Of a stretch of DNA of 64,000 nt, positions 53,327-63,497 are shown piece after piece (the first letter of the stretch is position 1; each line of letters starts with the position of its first letter). The notes beneath the pieces are model-generated. The model ran no database searches, was not told the DNA's origin, and was given only the letters and a program-made list of their open reading frames with translations. Location: the NCBI RefSeq assembly GCF_029522115.1, contig NZ_JAKWFK010000015.1, forward strand, positions 1-64,000. Direction: 5' to 3'. This DNA comes from Trinickia sp. Y13. Its GTDB lineage: Bacteria; Pseudomonadota; Gammaproteobacteria; Burkholderiales; Burkholderiaceae. The position numbers and the translations under genes are program-made.

Positions 53327-54484
53327 ATGACGATGAAGCAATGGGTACATGGCGGTGTAGCGGTTGCAATGATGTGCGCCGTGACGGCGGCCTTCGCGCA
53401 GGTGAAGATCGGGGTCGTGCTGTCGACGACGGGGCCTGCCGCATCGCTCGGCATTCCCGAGAAGAATACGGTGGCGCTATTGCCCAAGGAGATCGGCGGC
53501 AAGAGCGTGCAATACATCGTGCTCGACGACGGCACCGATACGGGCAAAGCCGTGCAGGACGTGCATAAGCTGATTGACGAAGATCACGTCGACGTAATCC
53601 TCGGTTCCTCGGTGACGCCGAACTCGCTGGCGATGCTCGATCCTGTCTCGGCCGGCAAAACGCCGATGATTTCTCTGGCCGCATCGGCCAAGATCGTCGA
53701 ACCGATGGACGAGAAGCGCAAATGGGCTTTCAAGACGCCGCAGAACGATAGCCTGATGGCCAATGCAATTGCCGATTACATGTCCAAGCACGGCGTGAAA
53801 ACGGTCGGTTTCATCGGGTTTGCCGATGCCTATGGCGAGAGCTGGAATGGGGAGTTCGCCAAGGCCGCGACCGGTGATCACCTGAAAGTCGTCGCCAGCG
53901 AGAAATTCAACCGGACCGACGCGTCGGTCACGGGGCAGGTGCTCAAATTGATGAGCGCGAATCCCGATGCCGTGCTGATCGCGGGTTCGGGTACGCCGGC
54001 CGCGCTGCCCGCCAAGGAGCTCAAGGAGCGCGGTTACAAGGGGAAGATTTATCAGACGCATGGGGTGGCCAACAACGACTTCCTGCGAGTGTGCGGCAAG
54101 GATTGCGAGGGCGAGATCCTGCCGGCGGGCCCGATTCTCGTTGCCGATCAGTTGCCGGACAGCAACCCCGTCAAGCGATCCGCGCTGGCCTATAAGCAAG
54201 CCTATGAGAAGGCCTATGGCGCAGGCACGGTCGCTACGTTCGGAGGCCACGCGTGGGACGCCGGGCAGATGTTGCAGCGGGCGATTCCCGAGGCGTTGAA
54301 GAAGGCTCAACCCGGTACCGAGGCGTTTCGCGCGGCATTGCGCGATGCGCTCGAGAACATCAAGGAGCTGCCGATTTCGCACGGGATCATGAACACGTCG
54401 GCGGCCAACCACAATGGCCTCGATCAACGCGGGCGCGTGATGGTGCAGATCACCGACGGCAAGTGGAAGCTGCTTGGCGAATAA
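53327..54484 (+). CDS. ABC importer periplasmic substrate-binding protein (second system)
   Basis: A 385-residue HAAT-type binding protein: signal peptide cut after AFA near residue 24, then QVKIGVVLSTTGPAASLGIPEKNTVALLPKEIGG of the type I fold. Two cysteines in RVCGKDCEGE may form a disulfide. The ligand is unknown and the protein differs clearly from the first system's binder, so the two importers probably serve different substrates. First gene of the second unit. Confidence 0.9.
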   Translation: MTMKQWVHGGVAVAMMCAVTAAFAQVKIGVVLSTTGPAASLGIPEKNTVALLPKEIGGKSVQYIVLDDGTDTGKAVQDVHKLIDEDHVDVILGSSVTPNSLAMLDPVSAGKTPMISLAASAKIVEPMDEKRKWAFKTPQNDSLMANAIADYMSKHGVKTVGFIGFADAYGESWNGEFAKAATGDHLKVVASEKFNRTDASVTGQVLKLMSANPDAVLIAGSGTPAALPAKELKERGYKGKIYQTHGVANNDFLRVCGKDCEGEILPAGPILVADQLPDSNPVKRSALAYKQAYEKAYGAGTVATFGGHAWDAGQMLQRAIPEALKKAQPGTEAFRAALRDALENIKELPISHGIMNTSAANHNGLDQRGRVMVQITDGKWKLLGE

Positions 54485-54502
54485 CGCTCGGCTTCGCCGC
54501 TC

Positions 54503-54553
54503 GGGCCGCGCGCGGGGTCGCTCGCGCGGTCCGGCGGTTCGCTTTCTCTTTGG
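54503..54553 (+). terminator. Hairpin after the second binding-protein gene
   Basis: GGGCCGCGCG (54503-54512) pairs with CGCGCGGTCC (54523-54532), followed after a gap by TTTCTCTTT. Same position as the hairpin in the first unit; probably a partial terminator. Confidence 0.4.
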
Positions 54554-54589
54554 CCGGTTCGTCAGATCGTAGTACGGGGCTCGAACAGC

Positions 54590-55645
54590 ATGGATTTATC
54601 GATTGCGGCGATTCTCGCGCAAGACGGGATCACCACCGGCGCCGTCTACGCGCTGCTCGCACTGGCGCTCGTGTTGGTGTTCTCCGTCACGCGCGTCATC
54701 TTTATCCCGCAAGGGGAGTTCGTTTCATACGGTGCATTGACGCTTGCGATGTTGCAAGCCCAGAAGTTTCCGCCCACCGCCATTTTGCTGCCGGTGCTGG
54801 GCGCCGCGTGCTTCCTCGTCGAGGCCGCGGGGCTCGTGCGGCATCCGGAGCGCCGCCGGCACGCGCCGCGGCTGATGGCGGGGCTCGCGAGCCGTTATCT
54901 GCTCGGCCCAATTGCCGTCTATGCGATTGCTCGGCACTTCTACGGCGAGAGCCTGCCGATGGCCGCGCAACTCGCCTTGACGCTCGCGATCGTCGTGCCG
55001 ATCGGGCCATTCGTCTACCGGTTGGCGTTCGAGCCGATCGCTGAAGCCACGACGCTATTGCTGTTGATCGTCGCCGTCGCCGTGCATTTCGCCATGGTGG
55101 GTCTTGGACTCTTGATGTTCGGCGCGGAAGGCTCACGCACGACGCCGTTTTCGGACGCATCGTTGAGCCTCGGCGGCGTGTCGATTTCGGGTCAAAGCAT
55201 ATGGGTGATAGCGACCGCGCTCGTGTTGATCGCGGCGCTCTATTTCTACTTCGACCGCTCGATTTCCGGCAAGGCATTGCGGGCGACGTCGGTGAACCGC
55301 CTGGGCGCGCGGCTGGTGGGCATCGGCACGGCGCAGGCGGGCCGGCTCGCGTTCACCTTGGCGGCGGGGCTCGGGGCGCTGTCCGGCATCCTCGTCGCAC
55401 CGCTGACGACCATCTATTACGACTCCGGCTTTTTGATCGGCTTGAAGGGCTTCGTCGGCGCGATCATCGGCGGACTCGTCAGTTACCCGCTCGCAGCCGC
55501 GGGCTCGCTGTTGGTGGGGTTGCTCGAGTCGTATTCGTCGTTCTGGGCGAGCGCTTACAAGGAAGTGATCGTCTTCACGCTCATCATTCCCGTGCTGCTT
55601 TGGCGCAGTTTGGCCACGGGACACGTCGAGGAGGAGGAGCAATGA
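54590..55645 (+). CDS. ABC importer permease, LivH-like (second system)
   Basis: A 351-residue permease, longer than typical LivH (about 300) because of extra sequence around residues 75-110 ([22 protein letters not shown]). LivH landmarks [35 protein letters not shown] and [34 protein letters not shown] are present. Confidence 0.91.
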   Translation: MDLSIAAILAQDGITTGAVYALLALALVLVFSVTRVIFIPQGEFVSYGALTLAMLQAQKFPPTAILLPVLGAACFLVEAAGLVRHPERRRHAPRLMAGLASRYLLGPIAVYAIARHFYGESLPMAAQLALTLAIVVPIGPFVYRLAFEPIAEATTLLLLIVAVAVHFAMVGLGLLMFGAEGSRTTPFSDASLSLGGVSISGQSIWVIATALVLIAALYFYFDRSISGKALRATSVNRLGARLVGIGTAQAGRLAFTLAAGLGALSGILVAPLTTIYYDSGFLIGLKGFVGAIIGGLVSYPLAAAGSLLVGLLESYSSFWASAYKEVIVFTLIIPVLLWRSLATGHVEEEEQ

Positions 55646-55733
55646 GCGGGCACCCCCCTAGCACCGGCCCTCGCGCCGGGGTTTCGGCACACCGCCTTCA
55701 AGCGCGGGTTTAAAACCGGAGTCAGTTTTTACG

Positions 55734-57521
55734 ATGAAGCATCGACTCTCCCGCACCAAGCCGTTTTGGTGCTTTCTCGTCGTCCTGTTCGCGCTGCCCG
55801 TGTTGCCGCATCCGCTGCACGTGCCGGAGTACTGGATCACGCTGCTCAACTACATCGGCCTGTATTCGATCGTCGCGCTGGGGCTCGTATTGCTCACAGG
55901 CGTAGGCGGCATGACGAGCTTCGGCCAGGCGGCGTTCGTCGGCGTCGGCGCCTACGCGACGGCCTATTTGACGACGCGATTCGGCGTCTCGCCGTGGATT
56001 GCCTTGTTCGTCGGCATTGCGCTGACGGCGCTTGTTGCACTCGTCATCGGCGCCGTCACCATGCGCTTGTCGGGGCACTTCCTGCCGCTGGGCACCATCG
56101 CTTGGGGACTGTCGCTGTATTACCTGTTCGGCAACCTCGAAGCATTGGGCAAGTACGACGGCATCAACGGCATTGCGCCGCTGAGCGCGTTCGGGCTCTC
56201 GTTCGAGTCAGGGCGCAGCATCTATTACCTGATTTGGGCCGTAGTGCTGATCGCGTTGATTTCAATTCAGAATTTGCTTAATAGTCGGCCGGGACGAGCG
56301 ATTCGCGCCTTGCGCGGGGCGAGCGCGATGGCTGAGGCAATGGGCGTCAACACCGCATGGATGCGGGTCGTCATTTTCGTGTACGCGGCCATTCTCGCGG
56401 CGATCTCCGGATTCCTCTTCGCGCACCTGCAGCGCGCCGTGAATCCGACGCCGTTCGGCTTGAACCATGGCATCGAGTATCTGTTCATGGCCGTCGTGGG
56501 CGGCGTCGCACATGTCTGGGGTGCGATTCTGGGGGCGGCGATTCTCACCGTCGTGCAAGACTACTTGCAGTCTTGGTTGCCCGTGCTGCTCGGCCAAAGC
56601 GGCAACTTCGAAATCATCGTCTTCGGTGTGTTGATGGTCGCGCTGCTGCAGTATGCAAGGCAGGGCGTGTGGCCGTTCGTGGCGCGCTGGTTTCCGCGCG
56701 GCCCGTATGCACGGGCGCCCGAGCAGGCCGATCCGTTGCCGAGACGGGAGCGGGTTCCGGCCGGAGAGCCGTTGCTCGTCGTGGACCGGGCGCGCAAGGA
56801 GTTCGGTGGGCTCGTGGCCGTCAACGACGTCAGCTTCGAGTTGACCGCGGGCCAAATCGTCGGCTTGATCGGTCCCAACGGCGCAGGTAAATCGACGACG
56901 TTCAACCTCGTAACGGGCGTGCTGCAAGCGACGCGCGGCGAAATCCATTTCCGCGGCGAGCGCATCGATGCACTCAATTCACGTGAAATCGTCAGGCGCG
57001 GCATTGGCCGCACGTTCCAGCACGTCAAGCTGTTGCCGTCGATGACGGTGCTCGAGAACGTCGCAATCGGCGCGCACCTGCGCGGGTCGAGCGGCGTTTT
57101 GCGCAGCCTTGCCCGGCTCAACGCGGCCGAGGAGGCGCGGTTGATGTTCGACGCGGCCGAGCAGATCCGGCGCGTGGGCCTCGAAGAGCACATGTACGAC
57201 GAAGCTGGCAGCCTCGCGCTTGGCCAGCAGCGGATTTTGGAGATCGCGCGAGCCTTGTGCTGCGATCCGACGCTCTTGTTGCTCGACGAGCCGGCGGCGG
57301 GGTTGCGTTATCGAGAGAAACAGCAGCTGGCCGAGTTGCTGCGTAAGCTCAAGGCGGAGGGCATGAGCGTACTGTTGGTCGAGCACGACATGGACTTCGT
57401 GATGAATCTCGCGGATCGGCTCGTCGTCATGGAGTTCGGCACGCGCATCGCACATGGCTTGCCCGAAGAGGTGCAAAACGACCCTGCGGTGGTCGAAGCC
57501 TATCTCGGCGGAGTGGATTGA
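55734..57521 (+). CDS. Fused LivM permease-LivG ATPase (second system)
   Basis: A 595-residue natural fusion. Residues about 1-320 are a LivM-type permease (GLVLLTGVGGMTSFGQAAFVGVGAYATAY, the coupling loop SRPGRAIRALRGASAMAEAMGVN, GGVAHVWGAILGAAIL). After a linker, about 345-595 is a LivG-type ATPase with Walker A GPNGAGKST, Q-loop FQHVKLLPSM, signature variant SLALGQQRILEIARAL, Walker B LLLLDEPAAGL and switch VEHDMDF. Fusing permease and ATPase fixes their ratio. The partner ATPase livF starts one base after the stop. Confidence 0.93.
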   Translation: MKHRLSRTKPFWCFLVVLFALPVLPHPLHVPEYWITLLNYIGLYSIVALGLVLLTGVGGMTSFGQAAFVGVGAYATAYLTTRFGVSPWIALFVGIALTALVALVIGAVTMRLSGHFLPLGTIAWGLSLYYLFGNLEALGKYDGINGIAPLSAFGLSFESGRSIYYLIWAVVLIALISIQNLLNSRPGRAIRALRGASAMAEAMGVNTAWMRVVIFVYAAILAAISGFLFAHLQRAVNPTPFGLNHGIEYLFMAVVGGVAHVWGAILGAAILTVVQDYLQSWLPVLLGQSGNFEIIVFGVLMVALLQYARQGVWPFVARWFPRGPYARAPEQADPLPRRERVPAGEPLLVVDRARKEFGGLVAVNDVSFELTAGQIVGLIGPNGAGKSTTFNLVTGVLQATRGEIHFRGERIDALNSREIVRRGIGRTFQHVKLLPSMTVLENVAIGAHLRGSSGVLRSLARLNAAEEARLMFDAAEQIRRVGLEEHMYDEAGSLALGQQRILEIARALCCDPTLLLLDEPAAGLRYREKQQLAELLRKLKAEGMSVLLVEHDMDFVMNLADRLVVMEFGTRIAHGLPEEVQNDPAVVEAYLGGVD

Positions 57522-57522
57522 A

Positions 57523-58281
57523 ATGACTGAAACGACGACTGCGCCGATTTTGTCCGTGTCGGGGCTCTGCGTGCGATACGGCAAGGTGGAGGCGCTGCAT
57601 GACGTGTCGATCGAGGTTCGGCCCGGCCAGATCGTCAGCGTGATCGGTCCCAACGGCGCCGGAAAGTCGACGCTGCTGGGCGCCATCATGGGCGCGTTGC
57701 CGGCGATTGGCCATGCGAAGGGGCAGGTGCGCTATTGCGCTGAGGAAGTCGGCGCGTTGCCTGTGGAAAAGCGCGTTGCGCGCGGTATGTGTCTCGTTCC
57801 GGAAAAGCGCGAGCTGTTTTCGACGATGTCGGTCGAAGACAATCTCGTTCTCGGCGCATACCGGCGCAAGCAGGCCGGGGAACGCGACTATCTCGACCAA
57901 CTCGACCCGGTGTTCGAGCGATTTCCGCGCTTGAAGGAGCGGCGCAAGCAGGCTGCCGGCACGCTGTCGGGCGGGGAGCGGCAGATGCTCGCGCTCGGGC
58001 GCGCGCTGATGGGCAAGCCCGATTTGCTCATGCTCGACGAACCCAGCTTGGGGCTCGCACCGCTGATCGTGAAAGAAATCTTCCACATCATTAGCGCGCT
58101 GCGCAGCACGGGCGTCTCCACGTTGCTGATCGAGCAAAATGCGCGCGCGGCGCTGCAGGTGTCGGACTACGGATACGTGCTCGAAACCGGCGAACTGGCG
58201 CTGCAAGGGCCGGCCGGGTCGCTCGCGCAAAACCCCCGCGTCATCGAGACGTATTTGGGGCTGGCGAAGAAGACGGCCTGA
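57523..58281 (+). CDS. ABC importer ATPase, LivF-like (second system)
   Basis: A 252-residue ATPase with all motifs intact: Walker A GPNGAGKST, signature LSGGERQMLALGRAL, Walker B LLMLDEPSLGLAP and switch EQNARAA. The ATG at 57523 follows the fused gene's stop by one base, which fixes the start. Last gene of the second unit. Confidence 0.94.
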   Translation: MTETTTAPILSVSGLCVRYGKVEALHDVSIEVRPGQIVSVIGPNGAGKSTLLGAIMGALPAIGHAKGQVRYCAEEVGALPVEKRVARGMCLVPEKRELFSTMSVEDNLVLGAYRRKQAGERDYLDQLDPVFERFPRLKERRKQAAGTLSGGERQMLALGRALMGKPDLLMLDEPSLGLAPLIVKEIFHIISALRSTGVSTLLIEQNARAALQVSDYGYVLETGELALQGPAGSLAQNPRVIETYLGLAKKTA

Positions 58282-58320
58282 CTTGCAACGGGCCGCTGGG
58301 TTTCGATTCGGGCTAGCGGC

Positions 58321-58677
58321 TCAGCGGCTTGCACCGTCGATGGCGGTGGGCTTTAGTGCGGCGAGATCGACGCCATCGAGGCACCGGACGTTGATCGCCG
58401 CCGTGCGGGCCCCGCTTGGCGCAACGCCGAAAGCGAAAGATTCGACCCCGCATCGCTGGCAGAAACGGTGGCTGATGGCGTGCTTGTTGAACAGGTACTC
58501 GCCGGTGGCGTTCTCTCCGGTGCGCCAGTGGAACTGCTCAGCCGACGCGAAAGCCCAGATGAATCCGCGCTTGGTGCAAATGGAGCAGTTGCAGACGATC
58601 GTCTGATCCAAATCGATGTCCACGTCGAACTGCACATCGCCACAGTGGCACCCGCCCGTGTAATGCTGAATCGTCAT
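58321..58677 (-). CDS. GFA (glutathione-dependent formaldehyde-activating-like) family protein
   Basis: A 118-residue zinc protein of the GFA/CENP-V fold: GGCHCGDVQF, NCSICTKRGFIW and FCQRCGVESFAFG supply the cysteine ligands of the two zinc sites. Most members are not true formaldehyde-activating enzymes and their function is open. Convergent with livF. Confidence 0.9.
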   Translation of the reverse strand: MTIQHYTGGCHCGDVQFDVDIDLDQTIVCNCSICTKRGFIWAFASAEQFHWRTGENATGEYLFNKHAISHRFCQRCGVESFAFGVAPSGARTAAINVRCLDGVDLAALKPTAIDGASR

Positions 58678-58830
58678 TGCCGCCTCTTTGTCAGTTGAAA
58701 ATCGATCCCGTACCGCGTGCTACTGTGCGGCCCTCGGCATTGTTTCACGTCCGCGTGACCCGGGGCGCTACGGGAATCAGGGGTTTTGTGCTGTAGGAAC
58801 AGGAGATTTCGCCGAGTGGCGGGCGGGCGA

Positions 58831-58846
58831 TGTTCCACGTGAAACA
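58831..58846. promoter_or_regulatory. parS: parS centromere-like site (one mismatch)
   Basis: TGTTCCACGTGAAACA differs by one base from the 16-bp ParB-binding palindrome TGTTTCACGTGAAACA. It lies 106 bp upstream of mnmG. A half-site TGTTTCACGT is at 58741-58750. Confidence 0.8.
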
Positions 58847-58889
58847 CTACGTAGCCATTTAGCTAAAGCGCTGTGGCCACGATCCCCGC

Positions 58890-58895
58890 TATAAT
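58890..58895 (+). promoter_or_regulatory. mnmG promoter -10 element
   Basis: Perfect TATAAT about 50 bp upstream of the mnmG start; no good -35 is visible at 16-18 bp spacing. Confidence 0.4.
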
Positions 58896-58951
58896 TTCGC
58901 GCATACACTTTCCCGAAAGGCCCGCGCACTTCTCGTCCCGCGGGATCTCCG

Positions 58952-60931
58952 ATGCTTTATCCCACAGAATTTGACGTTATCGTCGTCGGCGGTGGTCATG
59001 CCGGCACCGAAGCCGCTTTGGCCTCGGCCCGTATGGGCGCAAAGACCTTGTTGCTGACCCACAATATCGAAACGCTGGGCCAGATGAGCTGCAATCCGTC
59101 TATCGGCGGTATCGGCAAAGGCCATCTGGTCAAGGAAGTCGATGCGTTGGGCGGTGCGATGGCGGCAGCCACCGACGAAGGCGGTATCCAGTTTCGGATC
59201 CTGAATTCGTCGAAGGGCCCAGCGGTCCGGGCGACGCGCGCCCAGGCCGACCGCATCTTGTACAAAGCCGCGATTCGCCACCGGCTCGAGAATCAGCCGA
59301 ATCTGAGCTTGTTTCAGCAAGCGGTCGAGGACCTGATCGTCGAAGGCGACCGTGTGGTGGGCGCCGTGACGCAGGTCGGTGTTCGATTCCGCGCACGCGC
59401 CGTCGTTCTGACTGCGGGGACATTCCTCGACGGGAAAATCCACGTAGGACTCAACAACTATACGGGTGGACGTGCCGGTGATCCGGCAGCCGTCTCGCTG
59501 TCGGCGCGACTGAAAGAGTTGAAGTTGCCACAGGGTCGGCTCAAGACGGGCACGCCGCCGCGCATCGACGGGCGCACGATCGATTTCTCGAAGCTGGAAG
59601 CGCAGCCGGGCGACCTCGATCCGGTCCCTGTTTTCTCGTTCCTTGGCCGCGCGACACAACATCCGCAGCAGGTGCCGTGCTGGGTCACGCATACCAATGA
59701 GCGCACGCACGACATCATCCGCGGCGGGCTCGATCGTTCGCCGATGTACACGGGCGTGATCGAAGGGGTGGGGCCACGGTACTGTCCGTCGATCGAAGAC
59801 AAGATCCATCGCTTCGCGTCGAAGGCTTCGCATCAAATCTTCCTCGAACCCGAGGGGCTGACGACGAATGAGTTCTACCCGAATGGGATCTCAACGAGCC
59901 TTCCATTCGACGTTCAGCTCGATCTCGTACATTCGATGCAAGGGCTCGAGAATGCCCACATCCTGCGTCCCGGCTATGCCATCGAGTACGACTACTTCGA
60001 TCCTCGCGGTTTGAAGGCGTCGCTGGAGACGAAGGTGATCCGTGGGCTGTTCTTCGCAGGGCAGATCAACGGTACGACGGGTTATGAAGAAGCAGCGGCG
60101 CAAGGCCTGCTTGCCGGTATCAATGCCGGTCGATACGTGCAGGAAAAGGAAGCGTGGTGTCCGCGGCGGGATCAAGCGTATCTGGGTGTCCTCGTGGACG
60201 ACTTGGTGACGCGTGGCGTCTCGGAGCCGTACCGCATGTTCACCAGCCGCGCCGAATACCGGTTGAGCCTGCGTGAAGATAACGCCGATATGCGCCTGAC
60301 GGAGATCGGGCGGGAGCTAGGCGTTGTCGACGATGAGCGCTGGGATGCCTTCTCGCGCAAGCGCGACGCTGTTTCACGTGAAACAGAGCGTCTGCGCGCG
60401 ACATGGGTGAGCCCGAAGACGCTTTCCGCAGACGAAGCGACGGCGCTGCTCGGCAAGCCGATCGACCACGAGTACAACCTTGCTGACTTGCTGCGCCGGC
60501 CGGGTGTGAGCTACGACGGCGTGTGCGGTTTGCGTGATGGCGCGTGCGGGCCCGACGCGCCGCTTGCCGAAGATCCGGTTTTGCTTGCACAGATCAAGGA
60601 GCAGATCGAGATCGGCGTGAAATATCAGGGGTACATCGAGCGTCAAGCCGATGAAATCGAGCGCAACGAAGCGAATGAAAGCACGCGGTTGCCCGATGGC
60701 ATCGACTATGCGTCGGTGCGAGGCTTGTCGTTTGAAGCGCGCCAAAAACTCGCCCAATTCCGCCCGGAAACGATTGGTCAGGCATCGCGTATCTCGGGGA
60801 TCACGCCGGCGACGATTTCGCTGTTGATGGTTCATCTGAAGAAGGGTCTTGGGCGCCGCTCCGCGGCAGCGGCCGCCGAGTCCGGCAACGTCAGCGCAAG
60901 CGGAGCCAATGCGGCTCCGACTGGCCGATGA
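58952..60931 (+). CDS. mnmG: tRNA uridine 5-carboxymethylaminomethyl modification enzyme MnmG (GidA)
   Basis: FAD enzyme that with MnmE modifies wobble uridine U34 of several tRNAs. The 659-residue protein has the FAD motif [79 protein letters not shown] and the C-terminal MnmE-contact region ([23 protein letters not shown]). It heads mnmG-rsmG-parA-parB, the classical origin-proximal order. A perfect parS palindrome lies within the coding sequence at 60370-60385. Confidence 0.97.
   Translation: MLYPTEFDVIVVGGGHAGTEAALASARMGAKTLLLTHNIETLGQMSCNPSIGGIGKGHLVKEVDALGGAMAAATDEGGIQFRILNSSKGPAVRATRAQADRILYKAAIRHRLENQPNLSLFQQAVEDLIVEGDRVVGAVTQVGVRFRARAVVLTAGTFLDGKIHVGLNNYTGGRAGDPAAVSLSARLKELKLPQGRLKTGTPPRIDGRTIDFSKLEAQPGDLDPVPVFSFLGRATQHPQQVPCWVTHTNERTHDIIRGGLDRSPMYTGVIEGVGPRYCPSIEDKIHRFASKASHQIFLEPEGLTTNEFYPNGISTSLPFDVQLDLVHSMQGLENAHILRPGYAIEYDYFDPRGLKASLETKVIRGLFFAGQINGTTGYEEAAAQGLLAGINAGRYVQEKEAWCPRRDQAYLGVLVDDLVTRGVSEPYRMFTSRAEYRLSLREDNADMRLTEIGRELGVVDDERWDAFSRKRDAVSRETERLRATWVSPKTLSADEATALLGKPIDHEYNLADLLRRPGVSYDGVCGLRDGACGPDAPLAEDPVLLAQIKEQIEIGVKYQGYIERQADEIERNEANESTRLPDGIDYASVRGLSFEARQKLAQFRPETIGQASRISGITPATISLLMVHLKKGLGRRSAAAAAESGNVSASGANAAPTGR
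60370..60385. promoter_or_regulatory. parS: parS centromere site, perfect palindrome
   Basis: TGTTTCACGTGAAACA, the consensus ParB-binding sequence, inside the mnmG coding region where it encodes CFT-like residues (AVSRETE) without interrupting the frame. Confidence 0.92.
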
Positions 60932-61629
60932 CGGCGTCGCGCGCCAAAGGCGCGGCATCGAACGATCGCACTGTCTGGCTCGAGTTGCTGCACACCGGCG
61001 CGCAGGCGCTGGGCCTTGCGCTGTCGGAGGAGCAGTTCCAGCGCCTCGCCGACTACGTCGCCTTGCTGTCGAAGTGGAACGCCGTCTACAACCTGACGGC
61101 GATTCGCGATCCTCGGCAGATGGTGATTCAACACATACTCGATTCGCTCTCGATCGTGCCGCATCTCGCGGCGCGCGAGGGTCGTTCGATTCTCGACGTC
61201 GGGTCGGGCGGCGGGCTGCCGGGAATTGTTTTGGCGATCGTGCTGCCCGAGCGCAATGTCACGCTGAACGACATCGTCCAAAAAAAGACGGCTTTTCAGG
61301 CGCAGGCGAAGGCCGAACTCAAGCTCGGTAACTTATCGGTGGTGACGGGACGCGTCGAAAATCTGCGCCCGGGCGTCGACGTTCCAGAAAAATTTGATGC
61401 GATCGTTTCGCGCGCATTCGCAGAGCTCTCCGATTTCGTTACACTTGCGCGGCATTTGCTGAGCGAGCGCGGATCGATTTGGGCGATGAAAGGCGTGCGC
61501 CCCGATGCTGAAATCGAGCGATTGCCGGCGGGGGCGCGTGTCGCCGGGGTGACGCGGCTTCAGGTGCCTTTCCTCGAAGCCGAGCGGCACTTGGTCGAGG
61601 TCGTATTCGAGAGCGGCACGCAGGGATGA
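60928..61629 (+). CDS. rsmG: 16S rRNA (guanine527-N7)-methyltransferase RsmG
   Basis: Methylates G527 of 16S rRNA using AdoMet; loss gives low-level streptomycin resistance. The 233-residue protein has [13 protein letters not shown], the AdoMet motif [17 protein letters not shown] and [13 protein letters not shown]. The ATG at 60928 overlaps the mnmG stop as ATGA. Confidence 0.96.
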   Translation: MTASRAKGAASNDRTVWLELLHTGAQALGLALSEEQFQRLADYVALLSKWNAVYNLTAIRDPRQMVIQHILDSLSIVPHLAAREGRSILDVGSGGGLPGIVLAIVLPERNVTLNDIVQKKTAFQAQAKAELKLGNLSVVTGRVENLRPGVDVPEKFDAIVSRAFAELSDFVTLARHLLSERGSIWAMKGVRPDAEIERLPAGARVAGVTRLQVPFLEAERHLVEVVFESGTQG

Positions 61630-61708
61630 GCGTATCGACTGCAAACGCGGCAATCGCAGCAACCACAGCAATCACAGTATTCAAGCGGTAACGAGGATCC
61701 TTCGAACG

Positions 61709-62479
61709 ATGGCAAAAATCTTCTGCGTTGCGAATCAAAAAGGCGGTGTCGGCAAGACGACGACGACGGTCAATCTCGCCGCGAGTCTCGCTTCGCAGGG
61801 GCAGCGCGTGTTGCTGATCGATCTCGATCCCCAGGGAAATGCCACGATGGGCAGCGGCATCAACAAGGCCGAGTGCGAGAACACGGTCTATGAGGTGCTG
61901 GTGGACGGCGTCTCCGTAGCCGATGCGCGCGTGAAGTCCGAAGCCGTCTCCTACGACGTGCTTCCCGCCAATCGCGAGCTTGCCGGGGCGGAAATCGAAC
62001 TCGTCAGCGTCGAGAATCGCGAAAGGCAATTGAAAGCTGCGTTGGCGGCGGTGACCGATGAGTACGATTTCGTGTTGATCGATTGCCCGCCGGCGCTGTC
62101 GCTGCTGACCTTAAACGGACTTTGCGCGGCGCATGGGGTGGTGATTCCGATGCAGTGCGAGTATTTCGCACTCGAAGGGCTGTCCGATCTCGTCAACACG
62201 ATCAAGCAGGTTCACGCCAACCTCAATCGAGACTTGAAGGTGATCGGTCTGCTGCGCGTCATGTTCGACCCGCGCATTACGTTGCAGCAGCAAGTGTCGG
62301 ATCAGCTCAAGGAGCACTTCGGCGACAAGGTGTTCGATGCCGTGATCCCACGCAACGTGCGCTTGGCGGAGGCGCCGAGCTACGGTTTGCCGGGCGTCGT
62401 TTTCGACCGCGCATCGCGCGGCGCGCAAGCGTATGTGCAATTCGGCGCGGAAATGATTGAACGCGTGCGGGCGCTGTGA
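61709..62479 (+). CDS. parA: Chromosome partitioning ATPase ParA (Soj)
   Basis: A 256-residue deviant Walker ATPase: KGGVGKTTTTVNLAASLA (signature lysine included), DLDPQGNATMG and VLIDCPPALSLLTLN. Lacks the N-terminal helix-turn-helix of plasmid SopA-type proteins, so it is the chromosomal type Ia/Soj class without autoregulation. Moves ParB-parS complexes apart after origin duplication. Followed directly by parB. Confidence 0.96.
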   Translation: MAKIFCVANQKGGVGKTTTTVNLAASLASQGQRVLLIDLDPQGNATMGSGINKAECENTVYEVLVDGVSVADARVKSEAVSYDVLPANRELAGAEIELVSVENRERQLKAALAAVTDEYDFVLIDCPPALSLLTLNGLCAAHGVVIPMQCEYFALEGLSDLVNTIKQVHANLNRDLKVIGLLRVMFDPRITLQQQVSDQLKEHFGDKVFDAVIPRNVRLAEAPSYGLPGVVFDRASRGAQAYVQFGAEMIERVRAL

Positions 62480-62520
62480 AGATGGCGCTGCGCGAGAAGA
62501 AAGCCGATCGAGGAAATGCG

Positions 62521-63411
62521 ATGAATGCCGTAGCGAAGAAGAAGGGATTGGGGCGTGGGTTGGAGGCGCTGCTGGGCGGCAACCCGGACATTACGACGGC
62601 CGTGCGTAGCGAGGGGCAACCCCACGTGTTGCCGCTCGGCAAGCTGCAGGCGGGCAAGTACCAGCCGCGCACGCGCATGGACGAAGGCAGCCTGCAAGAG
62701 CTTGCCGCGAGCATTCGAGCGCAAGGCGTCATGCAGCCGATCCTCGTGCGCGCCGTTTCGGAAGAGAAGTACGAGATCATTGCGGGCGAGCGCCGTTTTC
62801 GCGCTGCGCACATCGCTGGGCTGCAAGAGGTGCCGGTGCTCGTCAAGGATGTGCCCGACCAGGCCGCGGCCGCGATGGCCCTCATCGAGAACATTCAACG
62901 CGAAGATCTCAATCCGCTGGAAGAAGCGCAGGGCATCCAGCGCTTGCTCGACGAGTTTCGCTTCACACACGAGCAGGCGGCCGAATCCGTGGGCCGTTCG
63001 CGCAGCGCCGTCTCGAATCTGCTGCGCTTGCTGAACCTCGCGCAGCCGGTGCAAACGATGTTGCTTGCCGGCGATCTCGACATGGGCCACGCGCGCGCAT
63101 TGCTGGCCGTCGATTCCGCGACGCAGATCACGCTTGCCAATCAAGTCGTGAACAAGCGCATGTCGGTGCGCGAGACCGAGCGCCTCGTGACGGCGACCAC
63201 GAAAGCCGAGCCGGCGGTGAAGGCGCGGTCGAGCCAGGACGGCGGGCGCGATACGCGTCGGCTCGAAGAAGAGCTGTCGGATTTGCTCGCGGCAGCCGTC
63301 AAAATCAAGCTGGGCCGGCGAGGGCGAGGGCAGTTGCAAATCGAATTCGGCGATCTCGACGCCCTCGACGGCATTCTGGCGCGCTTGCGCAGCGGCACGG
63401 CCGCGGCCTGA
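62521..63411 (+). CDS. parB: Chromosome partitioning protein ParB (Spo0J)
   Basis: A 296-residue centromere-binding CTPase-type protein. N-terminal KKKGLGRGLEALLGG, the ParB/Srx domain with GKYQPRTRMDEGSLQELAASIRAQGVMQPILVR and the CTP-binding GERRFRAA motif, helix-turn-helix FTHEQAAESVGRSRSAVSNLLRLL, and a C-terminal dimer domain. The ATG at 62521 (MNAVAKKKG) is the usual start; a GTG at 62476 overlapping the parA stop would add 15 residues. Its targets are the parS sites at 58831 and 60370. Confidence 0.95.
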   Translation: MNAVAKKKGLGRGLEALLGGNPDITTAVRSEGQPHVLPLGKLQAGKYQPRTRMDEGSLQELAASIRAQGVMQPILVRAVSEEKYEIIAGERRFRAAHIAGLQEVPVLVKDVPDQAAAAMALIENIQREDLNPLEEAQGIQRLLDEFRFTHEQAAESVGRSRSAVSNLLRLLNLAQPVQTMLLAGDLDMGHARALLAVDSATQITLANQVVNKRMSVRETERLVTATTKAEPAVKARSSQDGGRDTRRLEEELSDLLAAAVKIKLGRRGRGQLQIEFGDLDALDGILARLRSGTAAA

Positions 63412-63497
63412 TCCGGCGCAGCCCTGCGCTAGAACGCTGCCATCGTCCGTCGCGCGGCGCGCGCCGCCGCCCAGCCCTTCTCGTTCGCTCTCCGCCT

